A stretch of DNA of 35,950 nucleotides, taken from assembly GCF_014647515.1 (NCBI RefSeq), contig NZ_BMPI01000096.1:1-35950 (forward strand). Reading direction: 5' to 3'. Below the pieces are notes generated by a model. It worked only from the letters and a program-made list of their open reading frames with translations, was not told the origin of the DNA and did no database searches. Shown piece after piece: positions 22,895-31,876 of this stretch (its first letter is position 1; every line of letters starts with the position of its first letter). The translations under genes were made by a program, and so were the position numbers. The stretch is from Dactylosporangium sucinum (lineage in GTDB: Bacteria > Actinomycetota > Actinomycetes > Mycobacteriales > Micromonosporaceae).

Positions 22895-24289
22895 GTGGGG
22901 CCGTACCTGCGCCAGTGGCTGTCGTACCGGCGGTTCGCGGTGCCGGCCGAGACGATCGACCTGGCGACGGCCCGGCGGCTCGACGGCGACTGGCGGGGTG
23001 CGTGCGCCGCCGCGCGGATCCAGGTCGGCGACCTGCCCCCGGTGGTCGAGGAGGACCTGCGGCACCTGGTGCCCGACCTGCTGCGGTGGCACCTGCCGCA
23101 GCCGGGGCACGCGACCTGGGACTGGTATGACGAGGTGGTGCCGGTCGCGCGGTACCCGGACGGGTCGGCGCTGCTGCTGAACCGCCGGTCGATGCTCTCG
23201 TTCGCCCGGTCCGTGCCGCGGGCGATGGTCGAGCTGCCCCGGCACCTGTGGGACGACCGGCACACCGCCGGCCTGCGCGACGTGTGCGGGCCGGCGCCGG
23301 TCCGGCCCGGCGCCGCCTGCGCGCACGTGACCGGCCGGGGCCGGGCCTGTGCGGAGGCCGCCGGGATCGACCCCGGCTCGGCGCCGCCGGACGTGTTCGA
23401 GCAGCCGTGGGTGTGGTCGCGGCTGCTGCCCGCGGCTCGGGCGCTGCTGGCCCGCCTGCGGCGCCGCGAGCCGGTGGTGCGGCTCGGGCCCGCGCTGTTC
23501 CTCGACCTGGACGGCCCGCGGCTGCTGACCGACGGCCCGGCCGCGGCGGCGCGCCTGCGCGCCGCCGCGGCCGCGCGCCTGCGCGCCGGGGAGTGGATGG
23601 AGCCGCTCGACGCGGAGCTGGTGCGGCACCGGTACCTCGACCCGGCCGAGCTGCACCCCCTGGTCCACGAGGCGCTCGTGGGCCCGTACCGCCGCCCGCA
23701 CCGCCCGTCACCCGTCGACGCCGTCGTGCCCGTGCCGTGCGGCCCGGCGACGCATCGCCTCGCGATCCGCGCCGGCGCCCTGGTGGCGCTGGACCACACG
23801 GTCGAGGACCTCGGACGGGAGGCCGTGCTGGGCGCGCTGGGCGGCCCGGCCGCGGGTTGCTCGGTGGCGCTGGATCGCTGGCGCACCGGCGGCGAGCCGC
23901 TCCCGGACGAGCTCGAACGCCTGCACGACGAGCTCTGGCAGCGCGTCCTGTACGGCGACTCCGCCGGCGTGGTGCGCCTGCTGGAGGCGGGCTTCCCCCC
24001 GGTGCCCGGCCGCGGCGGCACGACGCTGGTGCACGCGCTCGATCAACTGGATTTCGCAACGGTACTGCCGGTGCTGCTCCGCCTGGGCCTGGACGTGAAC
24101 GCCCGGTCCGCGGCCGGCCGCACCCCGCTGCACCACGTGCTGCGCCGCGGCTTGTGCTCGGACGCGCTGGTCGAGGCCCTGTTGCGGGCGGGCGCCGACC
24201 CCCGCCTGCGCGACACCGGCGGCCGCGACGCCTACCGTTGCGCGGGCAACCGCCCCCACCTGCACGCCGTCTTCGACCGCTTCGTGTGA
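22895..24289 (+). CDS. Ankyrin repeat protein with an unknown N-terminal region
   Basis: 464 residues from GTG 22895. The last 120 residues carry about three degenerate ankyrin repeats (GDSAGVVRLLEAGFPP; FATVLPVLLRLGLDVNARSA; GRTPLHHVLRRGLCSDALVE followed by ALLRAGADPRLRD). The first 340 residues are not recognised. They are rich in Trp, Arg and Pro, include three Cys around a CGPAPVRPGAACAHVTGRGR stretch, and end in an Arg/Ala-rich helix (AAAARLRAAAAARLRAGEWM). TAGGCT at 22882-22887 is a -10 candidate 7 nt before the GTG, with no ribosome site. Likely a protein-protein adaptor. Confidence 0.75.
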   Translation: MGPYLRQWLSYRRFAVPAETIDLATARRLDGDWRGACAAARIQVGDLPPVVEEDLRHLVPDLLRWHLPQPGHATWDWYDEVVPVARYPDGSALLLNRRSMLSFARSVPRAMVELPRHLWDDRHTAGLRDVCGPAPVRPGAACAHVTGRGRACAEAAGIDPGSAPPDVFEQPWVWSRLLPAARALLARLRRREPVVRLGPALFLDLDGPRLLTDGPAAAARLRAAAAARLRAGEWMEPLDAELVRHRYLDPAELHPLVHEALVGPYRRPHRPSPVDAVVPVPCGPATHRLAIRAGALVALDHTVEDLGREAVLGALGGPAAGCSVALDRWRTGGEPLPDELERLHDELWQRVLYGDSAGVVRLLEAGFPPVPGRGGTTLVHALDQLDFATVLPVLLRLGLDVNARSAAGRTPLHHVLRRGLCSDALVEALLRAGADPRLRDTGGRDAYRCAGNRPHLHAVFDRFV

Positions 24290-24372
24290 CCGCACCCGCC
24301 GTGCGGCCGCGGGCGGCGGGGCGCAGCCGGTAGGGTCGGATGCTGGCGAACCGACTGGATGGGATCACCGCG

Positions 24373-24984
24373 ATGGCAAAGATCATCTCCACGCTGTTCA
24401 TCTCGGCCGACGGTGTGGCCGAGATCGACCCCGACTGGCACTTCCCGTACTTCGACGAGAACATGGGGCGGGCCGTCGCCGAGGACTACGCCGCGGCCGA
24501 CGTGCTGCTCATCGGGCGCGAGACCTACGACAGTTTCGCCGGGGCGTGGCCCGGGCGCGAGGCCGCGGGCGGGGACGACGCGCCGATGGCCAAGCAGCTC
24601 GGCGACCTGCGCAAGGTGGTCGTCTCGCGCCAGCCGCTGGAGTTCACCTGGCGCAACTCCGAGCTCCTCCAGGGCGACCTGGTCTCCGGGGCCGCCGCGC
24701 TCAAGGCCGACCCCGCCGTGCGGGGCGTGCTCATCCCGGGGTCGCTCTCGGTCGTGCAGCAGCTGCTCGCCGCCGGCCTGGTCGACGAGCTCCGCCTGCT
24801 GGTGCACCCGGTGGCCGCCCGCAAGGGCCGCAGGCTCTTCGACGACGGCGACGCCCCATACCACCTGAAGGTCACCCGCACCGAGGCCTTCCCGACGGGC
24901 GTGATCCGCGTGATCTACGTCCCCACCGAGCCGCCGGCGAAGGTCACCTACGACGACGTCAAGGACCAGGTGGGCCGCGAGTAG
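24373..24984 (+). CDS. RibD C-terminal/dihydrofolate reductase-like protein
   Basis: 203 residues. The fold is that of the RibD reductase domain: MAKIISTLFISADGVAEIDP, the LLIGRETYDSFAGAWPG loop, then DLRKVVVSRQPLEF and VRGVLIPGSLSVVQQLLAAG before LVDELRLLVHPVAARKG. Such stand-alone proteins are NADPH-dependent reductases of unknown substrate in actinomycetes; no other riboflavin gene is nearby. I chose ATG 24373 because the domain starts there. An in-frame ATG at 24340 lies 3 nt after a possible -10 (TAGGGT), too close for use. Convergent with irtB: the stops are 1-2 nt apart. Confidence 0.85.
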   Translation: MAKIISTLFISADGVAEIDPDWHFPYFDENMGRAVAEDYAAADVLLIGRETYDSFAGAWPGREAAGGDDAPMAKQLGDLRKVVVSRQPLEFTWRNSELLQGDLVSGAAALKADPAVRGVLIPGSLSVVQQLLAAGLVDELRLLVHPVAARKGRRLFDDGDAPYHLKVTRTEAFPTGVIRVIYVPTEPPAKVTYDDVKDQVGRE

Positions 24985-24985
24985 C

Positions 24986-26656
24986 TCAGGCACGGGACAG
25001 GGTCCAGCCCGCCGCGTGCTCGCGGCGGCGCCAGTAGTCCGCGAAGCGGCCGTCCAGGGACAGCAGCGACGACAGCGTGCCGGACTCCACGATGCGGCCG
25101 TCCTCCAGGAACAGGATCTGGTCCGCGCGGGCGATCGTGCTGAGGCGGTGGGCGACCACCAGCGTGGCACGGTCGCCGCGGCCCGACGACAGGGCGTTGA
25201 CGACGGCGCGTTCGTTCGCCGGGTCCAGCGCCGCCGTGGCCTCGTCGAGCAGCAGGATCGGGGCGTCCTTGAGCAGCGCGCGGGCGATGCTGACCCGCTG
25301 CCGCTCGCCGCCGGACAGGGTCGCGCCGCGCTCGCCGACCCGGGTCTGCCAGCCGTGGGGCAGCCGCGCGACCACCTCGTCGAGCCGCGCCGCGGCGGCC
25401 GCGGCCTCGACGCGGTCGGCGGCGGCGTCGGCGCAGCCGAGGCGCACGTTGTCCAGCAGGCTCGACTCGAACAGGTACACGTCCTGGAACACGATCCCGA
25501 ACTGGCCCATGAGCACGCCGGGGTCGTAGTCGCGGACGTCGTGGCCGGCGACCCGGACGCTGCCCGACTCCGCCTCGTGGAAGCGGGCGATGAGCGCGAG
25601 GAGCGTGCTCTTGCCGGCGCCGGACGGGCCGACGACCGCCGTCGTCGTGCCGCGGGCGACGGTGAACGAGACGCCGTCGAGGACGGGCTCGCCGGGCTCG
25701 AAGCCGAACCGCACGTCCCGCAGCTGCAGGGCCGGCGCCGCGGGGTCGGGCGCCGCCGTGCCGCCGGGCAGGACCGGCGCGTCGAGCAGAGTCCGGACCC
25801 GGGCCAGCGTGGCGCGCAGGTTCTGCAGCGCCGGCGAGAGGTCGGCGAGGGTCGTGAACGGCTCGACGAACCGCACGCCGACGACAACCATGGCGACGAC
25901 CTCGGCGGCCGGCCGGTCGGTCAGGACCGCCGACGCGACCAGCCCGAACAGCACCGCCTGCGCGGTGAGCCCGAACAGCAGCTGGCCCGGCAGGCCCCAG
26001 CCGATCAGCCGCAGCGTGGCCGCCCGCTGCCGGGCCAGGGCCCGCCCGACGAACGTCCCCGCCCGGCCGGAGGCCCGCAGCGCGGCCTGCGCCTGCGCGA
26101 ACTCGATGACCCGGTCGGCTGCCTCGCCCGACGCGGCCGCGTAGGCGTCGTCGGCGACCCGCACCGTGCGCATGCTCGCCCAGAGGGCGCCGAGCAGCAG
26201 CGGTACCGCGGCCAGCGCGACCAGCCCGGGCACCGGTGCGACGAACAGCAGGCCGACGCCGATGCAGGCCGGCGTGAGCACGCCGTTGATCGCCGGGGTG
26301 ACCAGCCACGCCATCGCCTGGCACAGCTCCCGGCCGGACGAGGTCAGCGCCTGCCGCGCCGAGGTGCGCCGGCCGGGCGTGAACCAGCCCAGCGGCGTCC
26401 GGTGCAGCCGGTCGAGCAGCCGCCCCTCCAGGCCGGTGAGCAGCTCGAACCCGATCGTGAAGCCGGCGTCGGCGACCCGGTGGTCGACGACCCAGCCGAG
26501 CACGACGAGCCCGGTGAAGGCGGCCGTCCACGGCCACGGGGAGCCGTCGCCGAACACCGCCGGCAGCAGCGGCACCAGGGTCAGCACGGCCCCGGCGCGC
26601 AGCACCGCGCCGAGCGTGAGCAGGCCGAGGTACCGGGTGATGAGCGTCTTCTTCAT
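24986..26656 (-). CDS. irtB: IrtB-like ABC exporter-fold siderophore importer subunit
   Basis: 556 residues. A type IV ABC half-transporter: six membrane helices in 1-275, then an ATPase domain with Walker A GPSGAGKST (343-351), signature LSGGERQR (447-454), Walker B ILLLDEA (467-473) and switch His503. It has no siderophore-interaction domain, as in IrtB, which pairs with IrtA to import Fe-carboxymycobactin in mycobacteria and reduce the iron on the inner side. Its ATG overlaps the irtA stop by 4 nt, so a 1:1 heterodimer is likely. A homodimeric exporter is less likely because of the partner. The siderophore of this organism cannot be inferred; no siderophore biosynthesis gene is in the window. 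Confidence 0.88.
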   Translation of the reverse strand: MKKTLITRYLGLLTLGAVLRAGAVLTLVPLLPAVFGDGSPWPWTAAFTGLVVLGWVVDHRVADAGFTIGFELLTGLEGRLLDRLHRTPLGWFTPGRRTSARQALTSSGRELCQAMAWLVTPAINGVLTPACIGVGLLFVAPVPGLVALAAVPLLLGALWASMRTVRVADDAYAAASGEAADRVIEFAQAQAALRASGRAGTFVGRALARQRAATLRLIGWGLPGQLLFGLTAQAVLFGLVASAVLTDRPAAEVVAMVVVGVRFVEPFTTLADLSPALQNLRATLARVRTLLDAPVLPGGTAAPDPAAPALQLRDVRFGFEPGEPVLDGVSFTVARGTTTAVVGPSGAGKSTLLALIARFHEAESGSVRVAGHDVRDYDPGVLMGQFGIVFQDVYLFESSLLDNVRLGCADAAADRVEAAAAAARLDEVVARLPHGWQTRVGERGATLSGGERQRVSIARALLKDAPILLLDEATAALDPANERAVVNALSSGRGDRATLVVAHRLSTIARADQILFLEDGRIVESGTLSSLLSLDGRFADYWRRREHAAGWTLSRA

Positions 26657-29118
26657 GCGGCCACCTGCCACAGCTCGCGGTAGAGGCCCGGGTGGGCCAG
26701 GAGTTCCTCGTGGGTGCCGCGCTGCGCGACGCGCCCGCCGTCGAGCACGACGATCGCGTCGGCGCCGGTGACGGTGTGCAGCCGGTGCGCGATGACGAGC
26801 ACCGTGCGCCCGGCGACGAGCCGGCTCAGCGCCTGCTGTACCGCGTCCTCGGACTCCGGGTCCGCGTACGCGGTCGCCTCGTCGAGGACCAGGACCGCCG
26901 GGTCGGCGAGCAGCGCCCGGGCGATCGTCAGCCGCTGCGCCTCGCCGCCCGACAGCCGGAAGCCGGTCGTGTCGTAGCCGTCGGGCAGCCGGGTGATCCG
27001 TTCGTGGATGCCGGCGGCCCGCGCGGCCCGCTCCACCTCGTCCCGCGTGGCGCCGGGCCGGGCGAGGGCGATGTTGTCGTGCACGGTGCCCCGCACCAGG
27101 GCCACGTCCTGGAAGACGAAGGAGATCGTGGTGTACAGCTGGGAAGGCGCGAGATCGCGCAGGTCCACGCCGCCGAGGGTGATCCGTCCGGCGCTCGGGT
27201 CGTGGAAGCGGGCGAGCAGGGCGGCGAGCGTCGACTTCCCGGCGCCGCTGGGCCCGACGAGCGCGGTGACCGTGCCGGGCGCGAGGGTCAGGTCGACGTC
27301 GCGGAGCACCCGGTGCTCGCCGTCGTAGCTGAAGCCGACACCCTCGAAGCGCACCTCGTGCCGGTCGCCGCCGGGCGTGCGCGGCCGGGCCGGCGCGGCC
27401 AGCTCGGGCTCATCGAGCAGCAGCCCGATGCGGCGGGCGGCGGCGGTCGCCTCGCGGACCGAGCCCATGCCGTAGGCGGCCGCCAGCAGCTGGGCGCCGA
27501 ACGTCACGCCGAGCAGCAGGAACGGCAGCAGGTCGGTGGCCCGCAGCCCGCCCGCCGCCACCAGCCCGCCGCCGGCGGCGACGATGAGCAGCAGCGAGGT
27601 CGCCGGGCGGCTGACCAGGTCGACGACCGTCTTGCGGCTGGACATCGGCCGCTGCCAGGCCTCGAGGAACGCGGCCCGCCGGGTGAGGGTGGCCCGGAGC
27701 CCGCCGGCCGGTCCGGCGTCGTACGCGCGCACCACGGCCAGCCCGTCGAGGTGGGCGACGGCCTCGGCGCCGACCCGCTCCTCCCAGACCGTGAACTGGG
27801 CCAGCTGGGCGGTCGAGGCCTGGACCATGCGGGCGGTGAGCACGGCGAAGACGAGCAGGGGGATCAGCAGGATCGTGGTGAGCCAGCCGGAGACGGTGTA
27901 GAGGTACACCAGGACGGCGAGGGGTGTGACGAGCGCGGCGACGACGTCGAGGACGGCGTGGGTGACGAGGTAGTGCAGGCTCGCGGCGTCGTCCTGGACG
28001 GCCTGCTTGACCCGGCCGGAGCCGCGCTCGGCGAACCAGCCGAGCGGCATGCGGGACAGCTTGTCGACGACGTCGACACGGACCCGGTGGCCGAACCGCG
28101 CGTCGAGCACGTGCATGGCCACGACGAGCGCGCCGGCGAGGACGGCGCCCGCGCCGAGGAGGGTGAGGGCGAGCAGGCCGAGGCCGGTGACGTCGTCGTC
28201 GCCCGCGAGCAGGCGGCGGCAGAGCTCGACCAGCACGACGTACGGCGCGAGCTGCAGCAGCGAGACGACGCCCTGGAGGACGCCGGCGAGGATGAGCTTG
28301 GAGCGCAGCGGGGCGAGCAGGCGGGACCCGGCCTGCGACCGCCACCGGCCGGCCGGGGCTTGCGGCTTGTCCGGTTGGTGCGCGGCCGGCGCCTCGCGGT
28401 CGGTGCCCATGGCCTTGCCGGCGCGCCAGTACGCCCGGCCGTGCGTGTCGGCGGGCGGGAAGCCGAGCTCCTTCAGGCGGGCCTTGGCCTGCTTGACGGT
28501 GGAGTGCTCGCCGGTGACCCAGGCGTACCAGTCGGACCAGTCGCGGCCGTCGATCGCCTCCGCGATCGTGGACGGGCCGACCCACGTGACCGTGCACCGC
28601 GGGTGCGGCGTGATCGGGATCCGGCGGTCGTCCTCGTGGTACACCTCGAGCAGCACCTCGACCGGGGCGGTCGGCGGCACCGTGGCCAGGATCGCGTTGA
28701 TGCCCGGCAGCGAGGCGGCGTCCCCGATGAGCAGGTAGCCCGCCGGCGCCGGCTCGGGCACGGCGAAGTGCGTGGACGCCCACCGCGTCACCTCGACCGT
28801 GGCGCCGGGGGCGGCGGCCTTCGCCCACGCGCACGCCGGGCCGGCCGGCTCGTGCATGAGGAACTCCAGGCTGACGCGCCGCGCGTCCGGGTCGGGGGCG
28901 ACGAGGGTGTACCCGCGCTGGTGCTCGCGGCCGGTGCCATCGGGCACCCACATGCGCACCCACGCGGCCGGCTCGACGGGCTGCCCGTCGAAGAACGTCG
29001 GGGCGTCGAAGACGATCCGGCGGTACCGGGGCGTCACGTCGACGACCTCGGCGACGGTGAGCGTGTGGTCGCGCGCGCCGAACGCCTTGGCGACGGCGCC
29101 GCCGTACCCGCGGGCCAT
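26653..29118 (-). CDS. irtA: IrtA-like siderophore-interacting domain fused to ABC half-transporter
   Basis: 821 residues. Residues 1-237 form a siderophore-interacting (SIP) flavin reductase domain: RGYTLV (68-73, flavin contact), YLLIGDAASLPGINAI (128-143), and the terminal YWRAGKAMG (230-238). A Pro/Gln linker leads to six membrane helices (about 275-545) and an ATPase with Walker A GPSGAGKST (622-630), signature LSGGEAQR (722-729), Walker B VLVLDEA (742-748) and His778. This N-terminal SIP fusion is characteristic of IrtA, which reduces ferric siderophores with FAD during import. The ATG overlaps the tetR stop, and the stop overlaps irtB (both ATGA), so tetR-irtA-irtB is one tightly coupled operon. 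It should be induced by low iron through the iron box upstream. Confidence 0.92.
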   Translation of the reverse strand: MARGYGGAVAKAFGARDHTLTVAEVVDVTPRYRRIVFDAPTFFDGQPVEPAAWVRMWVPDGTGREHQRGYTLVAPDPDARRVSLEFLMHEPAGPACAWAKAAAPGATVEVTRWASTHFAVPEPAPAGYLLIGDAASLPGINAILATVPPTAPVEVLLEVYHEDDRRIPITPHPRCTVTWVGPSTIAEAIDGRDWSDWYAWVTGEHSTVKQAKARLKELGFPPADTHGRAYWRAGKAMGTDREAPAAHQPDKPQAPAGRWRSQAGSRLLAPLRSKLILAGVLQGVVSLLQLAPYVVLVELCRRLLAGDDDVTGLGLLALTLLGAGAVLAGALVVAMHVLDARFGHRVRVDVVDKLSRMPLGWFAERGSGRVKQAVQDDAASLHYLVTHAVLDVVAALVTPLAVLVYLYTVSGWLTTILLIPLLVFAVLTARMVQASTAQLAQFTVWEERVGAEAVAHLDGLAVVRAYDAGPAGGLRATLTRRAAFLEAWQRPMSSRKTVVDLVSRPATSLLLIVAAGGGLVAAGGLRATDLLPFLLLGVTFGAQLLAAAYGMGSVREATAAARRIGLLLDEPELAAPARPRTPGGDRHEVRFEGVGFSYDGEHRVLRDVDLTLAPGTVTALVGPSGAGKSTLAALLARFHDPSAGRITLGGVDLRDLAPSQLYTTISFVFQDVALVRGTVHDNIALARPGATRDEVERAARAAGIHERITRLPDGYDTTGFRLSGGEAQRLTIARALLADPAVLVLDEATAYADPESEDAVQQALSRLVAGRTVLVIAHRLHTVTGADAIVVLDGGRVAQRGTHEELLAHPGLYRELWQVAA

Positions 29119-29783
29119 CAGCGGTCCCCGCCGGGGGCGGGCAGGGTGACCGGCCGGCCGGCCGGGAACTGTGCGACGAGCCCGTGGGCCGCCGCGGTCA
29201 GCATGAACACGAAGTAGTCCTCCGGGGTGTGGGGTGGGATCCCGGCCGCGGCCGCGCGGATGACGGGGGAGCCGGCGACGGCGGCCCACGCCTCCTCGGT
29301 GGCCTGCGTGTCGAGGTGGGCCACGGCCCGCTCCTGCTCGGCCACCGTGGCGCCGATGGCGATGGTGGCGATCGACGAGCTCAGCACGACGGCCGCCGCG
29401 GGCTCGTACCCGCGGCGGCCGAGGGCGGCGATCTGGTGCTCCATCAGGCGGACGCCCGACGGCCCGTTCGGGAAGAGCCGCATGAAGTACTGCGCGGAGC
29501 CCGGGCGGGCGAGGATGAAGCTCCGCAGCTGGCCGGCGAAGTCGACGAGGTGCGGCACGACCGCGTCCGCCGGGTTGTCGACCAGCACCAGCTCGCCGAG
29601 GACGGCCTCGCCGACCAGCCGCTCCAGGGCCGAGCGGGTCGGCACGTGCCGGTAGACGGCCGCCGTGGTGACCCCGAGCGCGTCGGCGACGCCCTGCACC
29701 GTGAGGTCGGCCAGCCCGATCGCCACGCCCGCCCGCACGACGTCCCCGAGCCCGAACGTCGCCGCCCGCCCACCGGTTCGCAT
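29118..29783 (-). CDS. TetR family regulator, first gene of the irt operon
   Basis: 221 residues. The helix-turn-helix is LADLTVQGVADALGVTTAAV then YRHVPTRSALERLV (about 24-57); the C-terminal domain has AIAIGATVAEQERAVAHLDT and a hydrophobic end typical of ligand-binding TetR proteins. It leads the operon with irtA and irtB. Its ATG (29781-29783) touches the iron box, so the 5' leader is minimal; AGGAAAGG inside the box, 7 nt from the ATG, can serve as the ribosome site. An adjacent palindrome CTAAGTT-N9-AACTTAG is its probable operator. It may sense the siderophore or another signal and add a second layer of control. IrtAB operons in mycobacteria do not include a TetR gene, as far as I recall. 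Confidence 0.88.
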   Translation of the reverse strand: MRTGGRAATFGLGDVVRAGVAIGLADLTVQGVADALGVTTAAVYRHVPTRSALERLVGEAVLGELVLVDNPADAVVPHLVDFAGQLRSFILARPGSAQYFMRLFPNGPSGVRLMEHQIAALGRRGYEPAAAVVLSSSIATIAIGATVAEQERAVAHLDTQATEEAWAAVAGSPVIRAAAAGIPPHTPEDYFVFMLTAAAHGLVAQFPAGRPVTLPAPGGDR

Positions 29784-29800
29784 AGGTAAGCCTTTCCTAA
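29782..29800 (-). promoter_or_regulatory. IdeR/DtxR-type iron box
   Basis: The minus strand reads TTAGGAAAGGCTTACCTAT. Against the consensus TTAGGTTAGGCTAACCTAA it matches 15 of 19 positions. Iron-loaded IdeR/DtxR would sit here and block transcription of tetR-irtA-irtB. The box includes two bases of the tetR start codon. Confidence 0.8.
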
Positions 29801-29819
29801 GTTTCGGGGCATAACTTAG
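29797..29819. promoter_or_regulatory. Candidate TetR operator CTAAGTT-N9-AACTTAG
   Basis: Perfect 7-bp arms, 29797-29803 and 29813-29819, overlapping the last four bases of the iron box. The 23-bp size suits a TetR dimer. Overlap means TetR and IdeR binding would probably compete or cooperate. Confidence 0.6.
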
Positions 29820-29899
29820 AGAACGAGATCGGCGCCGTCAAGCACGCTGCCGGGAAACGGGTGGGCGGCGCCGGACCGCGGCCGTTAGGGTGACGCATC

Positions 29900-31117
29900 A
29901 TGGTCCAGGCACCGCCCGCGCGGCACATCGGCGTCACGTTGCTTCCGCTGGGGCTGGTGTTCCTGGTCGTCGGGGTGTCGACCGCGCTCGCGTACCCGTT
30001 CCTCGCCCTGTTCCTCAGCACCGAGGTCCGCGCCGACCCGTTGCGGGTGACCGCGTTCCTCATCGTCGCGCCGCTGTCCGGGGTGCTGGTGTCCTCCGCG
30101 GTCGCGCGGCTCTCGGACCGGCGGGCGGTGCGCCGCGGGCTGCTCGTCACCGCCGCCCTGGCCGGGGCCGCAGGCTCGGTCGCGACCGCGTTCGTGCGCG
30201 ATTACTGGATCCTGCTCGGGCTCGCCGTGACCGCCACGGCGATGGCCGGGACGCTGTTCCCGCAGACGTTCGCGTACGCCCGCGAGATCCTGCTGCGCGA
30301 CGCCCCCGCCCGGGCCGCGATGGGGATCAGCGCGCTGCGGACGGTGTTCTCGGTCGCCTGGGTGGGCGGGCCGCCGCTCGGCGCGGCGCTGCTGTCCGCC
30401 GGCGGCTTCGAGCTGGTGTACGGCGTCGCCGCCGGCGCCTACCTGGTCGCGGTGGCCGTCGCGGCGCTGTGGCTGAAGCCGTCGGTGCCGGTCGTGGAGC
30501 CCGAACCGGCGCCCGACGCCGTCTCGCAAGCCGCGCCGCGGTGGAAGCTGTTCGCGCTGGCGGTCGCGTTCACGCTGCTGCAGTGCCCGCTCACGCTGGG
30601 CGCCCAGGCCCTGCCGCTGTTCACCAGCCGCGACCTCGGCGGTCAGGTCAGCGACGCCGGCCTGCTGCTGGGCCTGTGCGCGGCGCTGGAGATCCCGTTC
30701 ATGCTGCTGTTCGGCTGGCTGTCGACGCGGGTACCGCTGCGGCTGCTGATCCTGGCCGGCGCCGCGTTCGGCGTGACGTACTACGGCATCGCCACCGCCG
30801 CCGGCGCGGTGTGGGTGCTGCTCGTCGCGCAGGTCGTGAACGCGCTGTTCATCGCGGCGGTGACCGGCCTGGGGATCAGCTTCATGCAGGACCTGCTGCC
30901 GTCGGAGCCGGGCCGCGCGACGACACTGTTCACGAACACGTTCCCGATCGGGGCGATGCTGGCCGGTCCGCTGTTCGGGGTGGCGCAGCAGTTCGGGTTC
31001 CGGCTCGCGTTCGGCATGAGCACCGCCCTGTGCGCCGGTGGCCTGCTGGTGCTGCTGGTGGTGCGGCAGGCGCGCGGCGCCGCCGAGCCCGTCGAGGCCG
31101 TGGCCGCGGCGAGCTGA
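29900..31117 (+). CDS. MFS transporter, SetA/SetB-like
   Basis: 405 residues with about 12 membrane helices. VARLSDRRAVRRGLL after helix 2 is the A-type MFS motif, and the DLGGQVSDAGLLLGLCAALE segment with the GISFMQDLLPSEPGRATTLF stretch is typical of the sugar-efflux (SetA/B/C) subfamily. Exports sugars or other small molecules by proton exchange; substrate not evident. TAGGGT at 29886-29891 lies 8 nt before the ATG and no ribosome site is present, so initiation is probably leaderless. It is divergent from the irt operon, separated by 116 bp with the iron box at the far side, so siderophore export under the same control is possible but unproven. Confidence 0.87.
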   Translation: MVQAPPARHIGVTLLPLGLVFLVVGVSTALAYPFLALFLSTEVRADPLRVTAFLIVAPLSGVLVSSAVARLSDRRAVRRGLLVTAALAGAAGSVATAFVRDYWILLGLAVTATAMAGTLFPQTFAYAREILLRDAPARAAMGISALRTVFSVAWVGGPPLGAALLSAGGFELVYGVAAGAYLVAVAVAALWLKPSVPVVEPEPAPDAVSQAAPRWKLFALAVAFTLLQCPLTLGAQALPLFTSRDLGGQVSDAGLLLGLCAALEIPFMLLFGWLSTRVPLRLLILAGAAFGVTYYGIATAAGAVWVLLVAQVVNALFIAAVTGLGISFMQDLLPSEPGRATTLFTNTFPIGAMLAGPLFGVAQQFGFRLAFGMSTALCAGGLLVLLVVRQARGAAEPVEAVAAAS

Positions 31118-31126
31118 GGCACGGCG

Positions 31127-31819
31127 TCAGCGGGCCTCGATCGAGACGTAGTCGAGGTCGCCCGCGTAGTAGTCGCAGCCCACGTCGACCTGGTCGCAGC
31201 TGGTCTTGCCGCCGACCGACACCGGCCACGAGTTGGCGATCGTGCCCGTGCGGCCCGCCCGGCGGGCGTCGACGCGGCCGTCGATGGTCAGGGTCAGGCC
31301 CTGCTCCGTGCGCTCGCAGCGGACCGTGTGCCAGGCGCCGTCGTTGATGCGGGTCTTCGCCGAGACGATGACCGAGCCGCGGGAGCCGCGGAAGAGGCAC
31401 TGCACGATGCCGCTGGGGATCTGCAGCTTCCAGTTGCCGCCCGCGACCGTCGCCTGGCCCTTCTGGACGATGTTGCCGAAGTTGTGGGTCGTGCGCAGGC
31501 GCACCGTGACCGCGTAGTCGCGGTCGGCGGGGTCCAGGGCCGGCGCGTCGGGCACGGTGACGAGGTGCTGCGGGTGGGTCGGCGGGGTGTCCGGGCGGAG
31601 CCGGGCGAACCGGTAGGCGCCGCCGCCCGGGACGACCTCGCCGCCGATGCGGCCGTCGAAGCCGTGGCCGCTGCTGTCCGCCATGGTCCGCGCGCCGGCG
31701 GACTCGTTCATCTGCCAGACGGCGATCTCGGTGCCGGACGTCGCATCCGCCGTCGTCGCCGTACCCACCACCACCGCTGCCGCCGTCGACACGACGACCA
31801 GCGAACGCCGACCTCGCAT
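31127..31819 (-). CDS. Secreted LamG/concanavalin-like protein
   Basis: 230 residues. Residues 1-27 are a Sec signal peptide (MRGRRSLVVVSTAAAVVVGT, cut near TADA). The mature part is a single jelly-roll: EIAVWQMNESAGARTMADSS, GHGFDGRIGGEVVPGGGAYR, INDGAWHTVRCERTEQGLTL then TIDGRVD, and the closing strand AGDLDYVSIEAR, all hallmarks of LamG/Laminin_G_3 domains. Three Cys may form one disulfide. Likely binds an extracellular glycan; no catalytic domain is attached. I start at the ATG at 31819 (GGGGGA 4 nt upstream); an in-frame codon at 31855 would hide the signal peptide. Divergent from the 37-residue ORF. Confidence 0.85.
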   Translation of the reverse strand: MRGRRSLVVVSTAAAVVVGTATTADATSGTEIAVWQMNESAGARTMADSSGHGFDGRIGGEVVPGGGAYRFARLRPDTPPTHPQHLVTVPDAPALDPADRDYAVTVRLRTTHNFGNIVQKGQATVAGGNWKLQIPSGIVQCLFRGSRGSVIVSAKTRINDGAWHTVRCERTEQGLTLTIDGRVDARRAGRTGTIANSWPVSVGGKTSCDQVDVGCDYYAGDLDYVSIEAR

Positions 31820-31876
31820 GCGTCCCCCGAAGCACTCCCCGTCCGCACCGGACAAATTCTATGGTAACCGCCCACA

